A stretch of 64,000 bases of DNA from Leptolyngbya sp. CCY15150 (GCF_016888135.1 NZ_JACSWB010000147.1:124001-188000); one strand, 5' to 3'. Shown: positions 1 to 9,030, counted from the stretch's first letter. The notes: a model not told the origin generated them from the letters alone. Made by a program: numbers and translations.

Positions 1-1935
1 CTGAATATAAAACTGCGGCGTAATCTGGACGCGAATCAGGGGCTCGTTGAGCACTTCGAAGGTGCGCTCGATAAAGACTCCGTCGCGATCGCGTTCATCA
101 ATACCGATGGAAATGGGCAGGGGGCTACTGCGCTCTTGGTCGTCAATAATGACGCGATCGCGGAGGAGCGGTAGGGAAAATCCTTGGTCGAAGACCATGC
201 GCGGATTGCGGGCCCGAATTTCGCTGCGTGTGGGCGATAGGCGGGTAAAGGTCACCAGGTTGGAGCGAATCTCTAGTTCTGGAGGAGAGAAAGGATCGTT
301 GGTGAGCCGCACGTTGGTGGCTGTCCAACCGCCGGGGTAAAACTCGATCTGCTCGGCTTCAAAGCGAACACGTTCAACGCCTCCACCCGTTTGTTGTCCT
401 ACTATGCTGCTGCCTTCACCGATCGACAAGCTGCTGGTGGAGTTGACGGTGAGGGGTAAGAAGTCTTCAGTGGTTTCTGATTCGGGATCCTCGGCGAGTA
501 GGTCGCCATCAGCCGGTCGAGGGGTTGCCGGGGGATCGTCGGTGGGAGATGTTTGACCGCTGGCATTGAAGACGGTGCCTTCTCGGCGCACGAAGTTATA
601 CTCCATGCGATCGCCCTGGAGCAGTTGACCGGGTTCGATGTAGACTACGTTGCCATCGGCGACGGCTAGCCGATTGACCAAATTAACCCGCAGGCGATCG
701 GCCTGCAGAATCGAATCTTGGTAACGCATTTCCACGTTGCCTTCGGCCACAAAAACCTGCTGGGTTTCATCAAAGTCTTGGCGGTCGGCGGTGAGTTCTA
801 CGATGTCTTGAGCTGGTTCAACCGGGATGGGAGCATCGCTGGGGATGGGGGGCTCGGTTGCTGGAGGCGGGGTGGACGGGTCGGGGATCACCAAGGTGGG
901 GCGATCGCTGTCTTCGGGTGGAAGAACCTCGTCAAGCTCGTCGGTTACCTCCGGGTCTAGCCCAGGAGGCAATGTGGGTAGGGTGGGGCGATCGCTGTCT
1001 TCAAGCTCGGGAAGATCCTCCCGTTCAAACTCAAGATCTGGCGGCAGGCTTGGCAAGGGTGGACGATCATCGTCCGGTATCTCCGGTAGGTCTTCGTTGG
1101 GCAAGTCCTCAATCGCGTCGGGGATCGCGTTGGGGATCGCGTCGGGTTCGTGGGATGGCGTGGAAGGAAAGGGAGCAAAAATTGGATCGGGACGAGTCAG
1201 ATCGGTTTCAGAGGCAGGCGCATCATCGTCCTCTGCTGTCTCTTGCTCTTCAGAAGAGGGCTGAGCTGTAGGTAATTGCGTAAGCTGTCGCTCTAGTTGC
1301 TCCAGCAATGCACTGGGCATGGGTAGAGTGCTGAGCCCATGGACGGGGCTATCCGGCGGCAGTTGATGAGAGGTCAACCCATCGAGTTCTGGCAGAGACG
1401 TTGGGGATGTAACCCTGTCTGGTTCAGGGGTGGCGGACGAGGGCATCGTCGCTAGATCGGAGGTTGATGTGCCGGATGGAGACGCTGTCCCTTGATCTAT
1501 CCCTTGGCTTGGACTGACCGTGGCTGGTTGAGGCGTGAACGGCGCATCTGCATGGGGATAGTCCCATGTGCTTATGGATGGAGTTCCTAGCTCCTCCAAG
1601 GGCGTTAGGCTGACGGTCAGACCAGGATCCGCCTGCCAGGCTGACGGCTGTAGCTCTAACGGTGGCCCTAAAACCGATGGCGGCGCGGTTGGGGCGTTGG
1701 CGATCGCAGGTAGGTCAGGCGTTGTGCTGGCAGGAAGCCGCTCAGCCGTAACGATCAGCTCGGGTGGCGAAGGAGCAGGGATAATCGCTGGATCGATGGC
1801 ATGGAGATAGGCATTGGCAACAGTCGCTGTCGGCGTTTGGCCCGAAGCCGAGTCTGATTCATTGGACTCTGGGGATTCTAAAACCCTGACAATGGGAGGC
1901 GGGGGAGGTGGCTCAACCAGATATGGCATAGACAT
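1..1935 (-). CDS. LptD-like outer-membrane protein, DUF3769 type (partial)
   Basis: Only the first 645 codons are present; the gene continues past the left edge. The ATG is at 1935-1933. Residues 1 to about 375 are low complexity, rich in Pro, Ser, Asp and Glu, and contain near-repeats of the form DSDRPTLPTLPPG. From about residue 380 an OstA/LptA-like beta segment begins (VELTADRQDFDETQQVFVAE and the following GNV and ADGNVVYIEPG stretches). The same organisation is known for cyanobacterial DUF3769 proteins, which are thought to insert lipopolysaccharide into the outer membrane as LptD does; the expected C-terminal beta barrel lies outside the window. It is downstream of psbI on the same strand but a hairpin separates them. 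The family call is good, the precise function inferred. Confidence 0.72.
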   Translation of the reverse strand, partial: MSMPYLVEPPPPPPIVRVLESPESNESDSASGQTPTATVANAYLHAIDPAIIPAPSPPELIVTAERLPASTTPDLPAIANAPTAPPSVLGPPLELQPSAWQADPGLTVSLTPLEELGTPSISTWDYPHADAPFTPQPATVSPSQGIDQGTASPSGTSTSDLATMPSSATPEPDRVTSPTSLPELDGLTSHQLPPDSPVHGLSTLPMPSALLEQLERQLTQLPTAQPSSEEQETAEDDDAPASETDLTRPDPIFAPFPSTPSHEPDAIPNAIPDAIEDLPNEDLPEIPDDDRPPLPSLPPDLEFEREDLPELEDSDRPTLPTLPPGLDPEVTDELDEVLPPEDSDRPTLVIPDPSTPPPATEPPIPSDAPIPVEPAQDIVELTADRQDFDETQQVFVAEGNVEMRYQDSILQADRLRVNLVNRLAVADGNVVYIEPGQLLQGDRMEYNFVRREGTVFNASGQTSPTDDPPATPRPADGDLLAEDPESETTEDFLPLTVNSTSSLSIGEGSSIVGQQTGGGVERVRFEAEQIEFYPGGWTATNVRLTNDPFSPPELEIRSNLVTFTRLSPTRSEIRARNPRMVFDQGFSLPLLRDRVIIDDQERSSPLPISIGIDERDRDGVFIERTFEVLNEPLIRVQITPQFYIQ

Positions 1936-1950
1936 CTTAAGGGCAAACTA

Positions 1951-1985
1951 AAGGGCAGCTCAACAAATCATCACAAGCTGCCCTT
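1951..1985 (-). terminator. hairpin between psbI and the LptD-like gene
   Basis: AAGGGCAGCT at 1951-1960 pairs perfectly with AGCTGCCCTT at 1976-1985 (10 bp stem, 15-base loop). On the minus strand it lies 3' of psbI and is followed by TAGTTTG, a poor T tract. It may end the psbI transcript or stabilise its 3' end. Confidence 0.55.
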
Positions 1986-2031
1986 CTTCAACATCATCTC
2001 GTTCAATCAATTCATGAATTGACTAACGCTC

Positions 2032-2148
2032 TTATTCAAAATCCCGACGGTTAGGGTTCCGAGCCGGGTCATTTGAAAGAAACCCAAAGACAAACAGGGC
2101 GATGAAAAATCCGACTACGACGTAAACAGCGATTTTAAGGGTCAGCAT
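2032..2148 (-). CDS. psbI: photosystem II reaction-centre protein I
   Basis: A 38-residue protein starting [18 protein letters not shown] and ending NPNRRDFE. This is the PsbI pattern: one transmembrane helix (about residues 4-25) and a polar C-terminal tail. PsbI binds next to D1 and CP43 at the photosystem II core in the thylakoid membrane and helps D1 assembly and dimer stability. The length matches the family. It is transcribed alone or with the unknown gene upstream (95 bp away) and is followed by a hairpin. Confidence 0.95.
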   Translation of the reverse strand: MLTLKIAVYVVVGFFIALFVFGFLSNDPARNPNRRDFE

Positions 2149-2243
2149 GGGAATATCTCCAAACAGTTGCCGTCATCAAGCTTTATTATCATACGAAATG
2201 ACGTGGCCTTTTGCCGAGAGTTTCCTGGGTAGCCCAAGTTGCC

Positions 2244-3536
2244 TCAGGGGCGCGATCGCTGCACATGTGTCTGAACCCAGTGCCAAAGGGATGTGGCCCG
2301 TTCTTCTAGCCACACCATACTTAGATCTAGCCATTCCAAGACTTGTTCGAGGGGATGCTTCACATAGCCCATGACCAGAGCATCGGTTTCGATCCAGTCG
2401 GGTTCTCCAGGATCAACGCCGCTAGGCTGGGAATAGATCAAGCTCTCGGCGGGGCTGTCGGGGCTAGCAGGCGCATCGGTGTGCAGCGACGCGGGTTGCT
2501 GGGTTTGCAGGGGGGCGGGAGAGGGCTGGGTTGGCTGAAGTGCTTGATAGGGCGTGATCCAGCCGGGGGCTATCCGGGCGGTCGGCGCTGTTGGCCCATG
2601 GGTTTCCCAGTCTTCATAGCGCAGACCCCACGATGCGGCTGGATCCGGGGTGGGGTTGGTGGGCACGAGGGCAGAGGTCTCGGGATTCCAGAAGGTGCGC
2701 AGGGTCTGCCAGGGCGATCGCTGGGGCCTAGGGATCCGGCGTTCTGGCAGGGCCTGGGCTTCTTGGAATAGATTGGCGGCGATCGCCACTGGCCCAGTCT
2801 GCATCCAGGCGATCGCTTGGTTCATCCAGCGCATGGGCGGCAGGACGCGATCGTCGGTCATGGGTAGAGCTAGACCCTGAGTCGGTGGGGCATAGATGCG
2901 CTGCTGGTGATAATAGTCGGCTAGGGCTAAGACCATGCGGTGCTGGAGGCGAGTCTGTTGCTCCGGCGTCAGGCAGTCCACCACGCTGTTTTCACTGCCA
3001 ACGAGGACAAGGGCTTGGCTCGTCACCTGGCAGGCCAGACCTTGGATGACTTGGGTGGTCTCGCCCTGCTGCAGGTAGAGGCGACCGGCAGGTAGAGCCA
3101 GGGGCGCAGCGGGTTTGAATCGGGATATGAGCGATCGCAGCCAGTTTTGTAGGCGGGGCGGATGGGGTTCAGGAACGGCTGCAGGATCGGGGATCGCTTG
3201 GGCAGGGTCTGACGGCAGCTCTAGGTCATCCTCCCAGATGGCGGGCAGATCTAGCGACGGCAGCGATCGCAGGGTGGCTTGCAGGGGTGTGTCAGCGGTG
3301 GGCGGTGGGGACGAAGTTCCCAGTTGGGGTAAGACCCGCCGCACGGTTTGCCGCAGTTGTCGTCCTAAAACGCGGGTCGTTTGGGTAGCTACATAGAAGG
3401 GATAGAGCAGCACCTGCACCCCCCAAACCATGGCGACCGCACTTTTGCGCCAGTTTAGCTGCAGGTCGTCCCGCAGACGGCGGTAGTTTTGAGTTAATTG
3501 ATTTAAAATGCGGCTTTGATAGGGCCCTGTGGTCAT
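2244..3536 (-). CDS. hypothetical protein, 430 aa
   Basis: I do not recognise a named family. The ATG is at 3536-3534. Residues about 33-52 form a hydrophobic stretch (VAMVWGVQVLLYPFYVATQ) that could be a membrane segment or a re-entrant helix; a basic region follows. The middle is rich in Pro, Gln and Ala, as in many poorly conserved cyanobacterial proteins, and the last 60 residues (about 370-430) form a Trp-rich helical region (HPLEQVLEWLDLSMVWLEER), probably the conserved part. HIP1 sites and codon use match the surrounding core genes, so it looks vertically inherited. It is divergent from the mannosidase gene and 95 bp upstream of psbI on the same strand. Confidence 0.7.
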   Translation of the reverse strand: MTTGPYQSRILNQLTQNYRRLRDDLQLNWRKSAVAMVWGVQVLLYPFYVATQTTRVLGRQLRQTVRRVLPQLGTSSPPPTADTPLQATLRSLPSLDLPAIWEDDLELPSDPAQAIPDPAAVPEPHPPRLQNWLRSLISRFKPAAPLALPAGRLYLQQGETTQVIQGLACQVTSQALVLVGSENSVVDCLTPEQQTRLQHRMVLALADYYHQQRIYAPPTQGLALPMTDDRVLPPMRWMNQAIAWMQTGPVAIAANLFQEAQALPERRIPRPQRSPWQTLRTFWNPETSALVPTNPTPDPAASWGLRYEDWETHGPTAPTARIAPGWITPYQALQPTQPSPAPLQTQQPASLHTDAPASPDSPAESLIYSQPSGVDPGEPDWIETDALVMGYVKHPLEQVLEWLDLSMVWLEERATSLWHWVQTHVQRSRP

Positions 3537-3680
3537 GGTGCGATCGTCCTATCGATGGAGGTGTGGTGCTCGAACCCATACACTGAAACAGAAGGCTGCG
3601 CGGCAAAGTTGCTAATCAGAAGTGGTGAAGAACCGTCCGCTAGCTGTAGCTCAATCCTATCTCGAATCTTGCCCAGACCC

Positions 3681-6600
3681 ATGATTGATTCTGTTGCCGA
3701 TGCGGTCACCTGTATGACCCAAGCGAGCGATCGCCTGCGCGGCCTCACCCAGGCTGTCATCCAATCCACCTGGCAGGCGGTCTACGTGCCCGACCTGACC
3801 CCACCCACCCAGTCGGCTCCCTGGGCGATCGCTCCTGTGAATGAGCGGGGGCATGTGGCCTGGGCGAAGGGGCAGCAGGTGCTGTGGCTACGGCAGGTGA
3901 TCCGAGTGTCAACCGCTCTCGATGGCTATCCCCTGGCGGGATTGACGCTGCGGCTGTCGCTGCTGTGGTGGGCCGAGGTTGCCCAGATTTTTGTGGATGG
4001 TCGCTTGGTGCAGGAAGGGGACTTGTTTGACTGTGCCGTGCGGCTGATGCTCAGCGAGGCGGTGCAGCCAGGGCAGGACTTTGAGGTGGCGCTGCGGTTG
4101 GTGAGTCCGGGGCATGATGACGGAGCCTTGGTGACCTCCATTTGTCTGTACGAAAATCCCCAGGGTGGTCTGGAGCCGGTGCCGGAGCCGGGCTTTGTGG
4201 CGGATGAACTCACGGTAATGCTGCAGTACTATCAATATTTGGCTCCTGAGAAACTAGAGGCGATCGCCCATGTTGTCTATGACATACCTTGGGATGCCCG
4301 TACTCACCGAGCTGCCTTTGATCAAGCCTTGGCGGGATTGCGCGATCGCCTGCGCCCCTTGGGTGACCTGCTCAAGCAGCGGACAATCTCGGCCCTAGGC
4401 CATGCCCATTTGGATCTAGCCTGGCTCTGGCCAATTCCGGAAACCTGGGAAGTGGCAGAACGCACCTTCCAATCGGTGTTGGATCTGCAGGCAGCGTTCC
4501 CTGAACTGCTGTTTGGTCATTCCACCCCGGCTCTCTACGCCTGGCTGGAGGAGCATCGTCCCGAGATGTTCGCCCACATCCAGCAGCAGATTCAGCAGCA
4601 GCGCTGGGAGGTGATTGCTGGCCTGTGGGTGGAGCCGGAGCTGATGATTGTTCAAGGAGAATCAATCGTCCGGCAAGTGCTCTATGGTCAGCGCTACTGC
4701 CGCGATCGCTTTGGTGACTACAGTGCCGTGGCCTGGCTGCCCGACAGCTTTGGCTTTTGTGCCCAACTGCCGCAGATTTTTAGCCAAGGCGGCATTCGCT
4801 ACTTTGCCACCCTGAAGCTGGACTGGAACGACACCACCCAATTTCCCCATCGTTTGTTCCAATGGCGATCGCCCGATGGTAGCCAGATGTTGAGTATGAT
4901 GCTGCCGCCGATTGGTGTGGGTATTGATCCCATCAAAATGAGCCAGGTGGCTGGACATTGGGAACAGCAAACCCAGGTGCAGGAATCGCTGTGGCTGCCC
5001 GGCGTGGGCGACCATGGCGGTGGCCCCAGCCGCGACATGCTAGAGGTGGCACGGCGCTGGCAGCGATCGCCCTTTTTCCCAACCCTGACCTTTGATCGGG
5101 TGCATTCGGTGATGGATCGCCTGGCCGCATCCTCAACGTCTCTCCCCGTTTGGCAAGACGAGCTGTATTTAGAACTCCATCGCGGTTGCTACACCACCCA
5201 CGCCGATCAGAAGTGGTACAATCGCCGCTGTGAAGAGGCTCTTTACCAAGCGGAACTGTGGTCGAGTCTGGCTACCCTAGTGACCGCCTGCGACTATCCG
5301 GCAGCGGACTTGGAAACGGCTTGGAAACAGGTCTTATTTAACCAATTCCACGATATCTTACCCGGCACTTCCATTCCTGAGGTGTTTGTTGATGTCAATC
5401 AGACCTGGCAAGCGGCCCTCGAAACCGGACAGGATCTTCGCGATCGCGCCCTAGAAGCGATCGCCCGCCGGATTGATGCAACGCCTCCTAGATCAGATGC
5501 TCGTCCGGTGCTGTTGGTGAATTCCTTATCTAAAGAGCAATCGGCGGTGGTGGCGTTATCCTTACCCGATGCGAATTGGATGGCCATAGATCACCAAGGT
5601 CAACCCCTACCGGCCCAGCGCAGCGGCACGATAGACGCTCCTAACCTTTTGGTTTCAGTCACGGTGCCCAGTGTGGGCTATTGCCTGGTGTGGCTGGTGC
5701 CGGAAACCTCGATGGCAGTACCAGGAACTAGCGATCGCCCAGACCACTGGTGTTTAGAGAATGACCATCTCCGGGTGCAGATTGATCCCGAAACCGGCAA
5801 TATTGCTAGCCTCTATGATTGCCAGAGCGATCGCTCCGTGCTCAAGGCTCCCGGCAATCAGCTTCAAGCCTTTCGCGATCGCGGTCAATATTGGGATGCC
5901 TGGAACATCGCCCCCGACTATGCCGACCATCCCCTACCGCCCCCAACTCTAGTCTCCATCCAGTGGCAGGAGTGGGGCCCTCTGCGCCAACGGCTGCGGG
6001 TGGTGCGCCATCTGGGGCAGTCTACGATCACCCAGGACTATGTGCTAGATGCGCGATCGCCCCTTCTGCTTATTGAAACCCAGGTGGACTGGCAAGAAGA
6101 GCAGGTGGTCTTGAAAGCTGCCTTTCCTTTAGCGATCGCTGCTGATGTGGCGACCTATGATGCTCCCTTTGCAGCGATTGAGCGATCGACCCGACCCACA
6201 ACGCCAGCGGAGCAGGCCAAGTGGGAAGTGCCGGCGCTGCATTGGGCAGATGTGACCCAGGCGCATGGGGACTACGGCGTCAGTCTGCTCAGCGATACGA
6301 AGCATGGCTACGATAGCCAGCCCAGCCAACTGCGCCTAACGTTGCTGAAGGCTCCCCTCTGGCCAGACCCTCAAGCCGATCGCGGTCATCACCAGTTTAC
6401 CTACGCTATTTATCCTCATTGTGGCAGTTGGCAAGCTGCCCACACGGTTCACCATGGTAAGTATCTGAATCAACCCATCCAAGCGATCGCTCTCCCTGGA
6501 GTTGGAGATACGCCGACTCTGCCACCGGTGGGCAGCTTTTTGGAACTGCCCGATAATTTGATTCTGGCGTCCTTGAAGCGATCGGAGGACTCGCCGAACC

Positions 6601-6794
6601 ATTGGATTATCCGTACCTATGAATGCCATGGACAACCTGCGCCGAGGGTTGATTGGGCAAATCTTGGTCTGCTCTCGGCCTATGTCGATCCTCAGTCGGT
6701 GCGGCCGGTTAATCTATTGGAGGAAGAGCAAGCCCTGGAGGTTCCCTCAGATCGTCCGTGGGCGATCGCGTCTGTAAACCTCCGCGCAATCTAA
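3681..6794 (+). CDS. alpha-mannosidase, glycoside hydrolase family 38
   Basis: A 1037-residue protein, the usual size for GH38, which removes alpha-mannosyl residues from glycans or mannosides. The zinc site motif HAHLDLAWLW is at residues 241-250 (H241, D245), the nucleophile is D355 in WLPDSFG, and a further zinc histidine is H445 in GDHGGG. FNQFHDILPGTS marks the end of the catalytic part; beta domains follow to the C terminus. I chose ATG 3681 because the reading frame upstream (to 3516) overlaps the promoter region of the divergent gene and does not look like protein. No signal peptide, so probably cytoplasmic. The last 35 codons and the following 40 bp occur again, decayed, at 8457-8597. 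Confidence 0.9.
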   Translation: MIDSVADAVTCMTQASDRLRGLTQAVIQSTWQAVYVPDLTPPTQSAPWAIAPVNERGHVAWAKGQQVLWLRQVIRVSTALDGYPLAGLTLRLSLLWWAEVAQIFVDGRLVQEGDLFDCAVRLMLSEAVQPGQDFEVALRLVSPGHDDGALVTSICLYENPQGGLEPVPEPGFVADELTVMLQYYQYLAPEKLEAIAHVVYDIPWDARTHRAAFDQALAGLRDRLRPLGDLLKQRTISALGHAHLDLAWLWPIPETWEVAERTFQSVLDLQAAFPELLFGHSTPALYAWLEEHRPEMFAHIQQQIQQQRWEVIAGLWVEPELMIVQGESIVRQVLYGQRYCRDRFGDYSAVAWLPDSFGFCAQLPQIFSQGGIRYFATLKLDWNDTTQFPHRLFQWRSPDGSQMLSMMLPPIGVGIDPIKMSQVAGHWEQQTQVQESLWLPGVGDHGGGPSRDMLEVARRWQRSPFFPTLTFDRVHSVMDRLAASSTSLPVWQDELYLELHRGCYTTHADQKWYNRRCEEALYQAELWSSLATLVTACDYPAADLETAWKQVLFNQFHDILPGTSIPEVFVDVNQTWQAALETGQDLRDRALEAIARRIDATPPRSDARPVLLVNSLSKEQSAVVALSLPDANWMAIDHQGQPLPAQRSGTIDAPNLLVSVTVPSVGYCLVWLVPETSMAVPGTSDRPDHWCLENDHLRVQIDPETGNIASLYDCQSDRSVLKAPGNQLQAFRDRGQYWDAWNIAPDYADHPLPPPTLVSIQWQEWGPLRQRLRVVRHLGQSTITQDYVLDARSPLLLIETQVDWQEEQVVLKAAFPLAIAADVATYDAPFAAIERSTRPTTPAEQAKWEVPALHWADVTQAHGDYGVSLLSDTKHGYDSQPSQLRLTLLKAPLWPDPQADRGHHQFTYAIYPHCGSWQAAHTVHHGKYLNQPIQAIALPGVGDTPTLPPVGSFLELPDNLILASLKRSEDSPNHWIIRTYECHGQPAPRVDWANLGLLSAYVDPQSVRPVNLLEEEQALEVPSDRPWAIASVNLRAI

Positions 6795-6835
6795 AAGATA
6801 GGCTAGACTTGATATGCCTAGCAGGCGATCGATCA
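6695..6835 (+). repeat. direct repeat copy 1: 3' end of mannosidase gene and flank
   Basis: The segment from the last 33 codons of the mannosidase gene to the downstream GCGATCG matches 8457-8597. The best block is the identical 17-mer GATAGGCTAGACTTGAT at 6797-6813 and 8563-8579. The coding part aligns in protein (VNLLEEEQALE against VNLLEEKQVLD, PWAIA against PWAIA). The two copies bracket the PIN gene and the small gene at 8242. Confidence 0.85.
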
Positions 6836-6881
6836 ACCTACGGATTCTGCATCTCATCCAATTTGATATACAGGACAACCC

Positions 6882-8105
6882 ATGTCTACTAATGATTTTT
6901 TGTTGTTCATTGATGCAAATAAATACTTAGACTTGTATCGTATAGATCAAGGAAAAAAGCTGCTTGCACCCTTAGGAGAGCAGGTAGATTATATTTTCGT
7001 GACACAACAAATTGTTAATGAAGTCCAGCGTAACAAGATCCTAGTAGCAGCCGACTTCTTGAAGGAAAAGGTTAAGGAACTGAAGCTGAAGACTTTTAAC
7101 TTGCCAGATCACTTGTCTGCGAGTATTGATCATCGCACGGAAATTCTCCATCAAATGAGCGAGATTTCTCAAAATATTAAGAAAGTAAATGCTGAGATAG
7201 ATGCTTTGGTATTAAGCATCATGGAGCAAATCAGTCGCTCAGAAGATGAAGTATCAAAGGCACTCTCTCCAATTTTTGCTAATGCTATTCCTCATTCTTC
7301 TGAAGAATTACAAAGAGCGAGAGAACGTAGGGAGCTTGGCAATCCGCCAGGAAAAATTACTAATCCGATAGGTGATCAACTGACTTGGGAGCAGATTCTT
7401 ACTCGTTTTAAAGGTAAAAAACGGCTATGGATTATTTCCAGAGATGGTGACTACGGCACTGTCTACGGTGGTCAAGGCTTCGTGAACCATTTTCTCTATA
7501 ACGAACTATGTAGCATTACACCTGAACCTGAGGTCTATCTCTTTCAAGATATTGTTGAGGGCATCAGTCATTTTGTTGATACAACCAGGGTTAAGGCAGA
7601 CAATCGCTTGACCCCTGAAGAAGTAGAAGAGATTGAGAGGGAAGAAAAGTCTTTGCCCAACCTGACTCAACTAAATAAAAATCTACTACAGGCAATTGAA
7701 AGTGTGAGACAGCTTAGCCATCTAAATGAAAGTGCGCTTAGCCAGCCAAATGGAAGTGTGCTTAGCCAGCTAAGCGAAAGTGTGAGACAGCTTAGCCAGC
7801 CACATAAAAGTGTGCTATGGGCAATCGAAAGTGTAAGACAGTTTAATCAGCCAAGTGAAAGCATGCAGCAGGCAATCGACAGTCTGATTAATCAGCCAAG
7901 TGAAAGTATACAGCAGGCAATCGACAGTCTGACTCAACAAAACGAAGGTTTGTTAAGAGTATTTAGTGAAGCTCAAAAAAATTCGAGCCAGATATATCAA
8001 CCTTTAGAGAACACTCAGGAAGAATTAAAGGAAGAAAACGAAAAGCCTAGAATTTTTCCGCCATCATCCAGAGAAAGTGAGAACGGCGAAGAAGATTTGG
8101 GATGA
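6882..8105 (+). CDS. PIN-like (DUF4935-type) protein with tandem C-terminal repeats
   Basis: A 407-residue protein. The N-terminal FIDANKYLDLYRI (D11, D17), a TQQIVNEVQRN helix around residue 45, and ISRDGDYG around residue 185 fit a PIN-type nuclease fold of the DUF4935 kind, with acidic residues suited to metal-dependent RNA cleavage. Residues about 255-345 are a helical region of degenerate repeats, built on the units SVRQLSQ and NQPSES.QQAIDSL; the last two units are exact 45-bp tandem copies in the DNA. The C-terminal tail is charged. Codon use is AT-richer and lacks HIP1 sites, unlike the mannosidase gene beside it, which suggests recent acquisition. Such proteins are often associated with defence or toxin-antitoxin loci; this role is inference. 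Confidence 0.65.
   Translation: MSTNDFLLFIDANKYLDLYRIDQGKKLLAPLGEQVDYIFVTQQIVNEVQRNKILVAADFLKEKVKELKLKTFNLPDHLSASIDHRTEILHQMSEISQNIKKVNAEIDALVLSIMEQISRSEDEVSKALSPIFANAIPHSSEELQRARERRELGNPPGKITNPIGDQLTWEQILTRFKGKKRLWIISRDGDYGTVYGGQGFVNHFLYNELCSITPEPEVYLFQDIVEGISHFVDTTRVKADNRLTPEEVEEIEREEKSLPNLTQLNKNLLQAIESVRQLSHLNESALSQPNGSVLSQLSESVRQLSQPHKSVLWAIESVRQFNQPSESMQQAIDSLINQPSESIQQAIDSLTQQNEGLLRVFSEAQKNSSQIYQPLENTQEELKEENEKPRIFPPSSRESENGEEDLG
7843..7932 (+). repeat. 45-bp tandem repeat, two copies, inside the PIN gene
   Basis: Copies at 7843-7887 and 7888-7932 differ only in the middle (gcatg against gtata). They encode two 15-residue units NQPSESMQQAIDSLI and NQPSESIQQAIDSLT. Weaker related units lie at about 7690-7840. 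Confidence 0.9.
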
Positions 8106-8241
8106 TTTCAGAACTAGGCAAAAAGTATTAAAAAGGCTTTAAAGCGCCTAATGCAAATCCGTTAAGATATGCTTTCATTTTTCATGCCTTAACCCAATAA
8201 CACTGATTGATTAGGTAAACACGATAGAGGTCTTAAAACCG

Positions 8242-8448
8242 ATGACGTTTAGCGATGTGGTCGAGGTAGTCAAAAGCCTTTCTACAGATGAAAAGCGTGA
8301 AATTCAGTTTTTATTGCAACAATATATCCGCGAGGAACGCCGTGATGAGATGTATGCTAACTTCAAGGCAACTCAAGTTGAACAGCAAAAAGGTGAGTTG
8401 AAGTTTTCCTCCAATATTAAGGAGTTGCAACAATTGATATTGGAGTGA
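8242..8448 (+). CDS. small antitoxin-like protein, 68 aa
   Basis: A 68-residue, highly charged helical protein (MTFSDVVEVVKSLSTDEKRE, then LLQQYIREERRDEMY). The pattern is typical of small cyanobacterial proteins found as upstream partners of type II toxins, but no toxin gene follows: the next 300 bp hold a decayed mannosidase fragment. The gene lies 136 bp after the PIN gene on the same strand and shares its AT-richer composition, so it may have come with it. It could be an antitoxin left over after loss of its toxin, or a partner of the PIN protein. Confidence 0.5.
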   Translation: MTFSDVVEVVKSLSTDEKREIQFLLQQYIREERRDEMYANFKATQVEQQKGELKFSSNIKELQQLILE

Positions 8449-8456
8449 TTGTGGAA

Positions 8457-8597
8457 GTCAGTGTCGCCGGTTGGTTAATCTGTTGGAGGAAAAGCAAGTC
8501 TTGGATGTCTACTTAGCTTGTCCTTGGGCGATCGCTCCTCCCAACCTACACTCAATCTACGGGATAGGCTAGACTTGATGCACCTTGCAAGCGATCG
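8457..8597 (+). pseudogene. decayed second copy of the mannosidase 3' end
   Basis: From 8474 the frame reads VNLLEEKQVLDVYLACPWAI and on to a stop at 8570-8572; it aligns with the true C terminus of the mannosidase (VNLLEEEQALEVPSDRPWAI). Upstream of 8474 a 4-base insertion shifts the frame, and no further mannosidase sequence is recognisable. Beyond the stop the homology continues through GATAGGCTAGACTTGAT to GCGATCG. It is a fragment left by duplication or by insertion of the block 6836-8456. The remaining sequence to 8766 holds two HIP1 sites and no gene that I can support. Confidence 0.8.
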
Positions 8598-8766
8598 CTC
8601 TGCCACAGGAGCTAAATCTGGACGCCTCGTACTTATGGAGGTGCGATCGCGGATTTGGCTTTAGATGGGCTGTACTGAGTTGGCTGAGACGAAGCTCTTA
8701 AGCCTTTATCACGTTAGATTTTGATATAGTTGTATACAGTTTAGCTTTTTGCAAGAGATTGGGGCT

Positions 8767-8997
8767 ATGCGGTCAATTGAGCAACTGACTGAGAAACTAT
8801 TGTCCTTGCCTAGCAAGTCAAGAGCACTCTTGGCAGACAAGTTGGTGGAAAGCTTAGAGTTAGATGCCGACTCAATCATTCAGGTAGTCTGGTTAATCGA
8901 AGCTAGGCTTCGAAGAGACGAGGTGCGAAATGGTTCTATTCAACCCATTTCAGGGGACGATGCTTTGGCGCAAGCTAGACGACGGATTGAGCCATGA
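8767..8997 (+). CDS. addiction-module antitoxin-like protein, 76 aa
   Basis: MRSIEQLTEKLLSLPSKSRA followed by LLADKLVESLELD is the typical start of putative addiction module antitoxins (TIGR02574/PF09720 type), whose partners are RelE/ParE toxins. The ATG at 8767 begins at the family's usual N terminus; the longer TTG start at 8749 adds only six residues. The middle (IIQVVWLIEARLRRDEVRNG) and the C-terminal DALAQARRRI also fit. No RelE/ParE gene follows; the next gene is another small antitoxin-like protein 33 bp away. It is probably an orphan antitoxin. Confidence 0.65.
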   Translation: MRSIEQLTEKLLSLPSKSRALLADKLVESLELDADSIIQVVWLIEARLRRDEVRNGSIQPISGDDALAQARRRIEP

Positions 8998-9030
8998 GAT
9001 ATGTATTTTATCCTGCAAGGAGGAATAAAA

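Noticed and set aside
47-340. Open frame on the plus strand over the LptD-like gene
   Set aside because: It is the reverse of a coding region with a clear OstA-like product on the minus strand; the composition is Ser/Arg-rich shadow.
3516-3680. Upstream extension of the mannosidase frame
   Set aside because: It overlaps the promoter side of the divergent gene, has no GH38 similarity, and a good ATG is at 3681.
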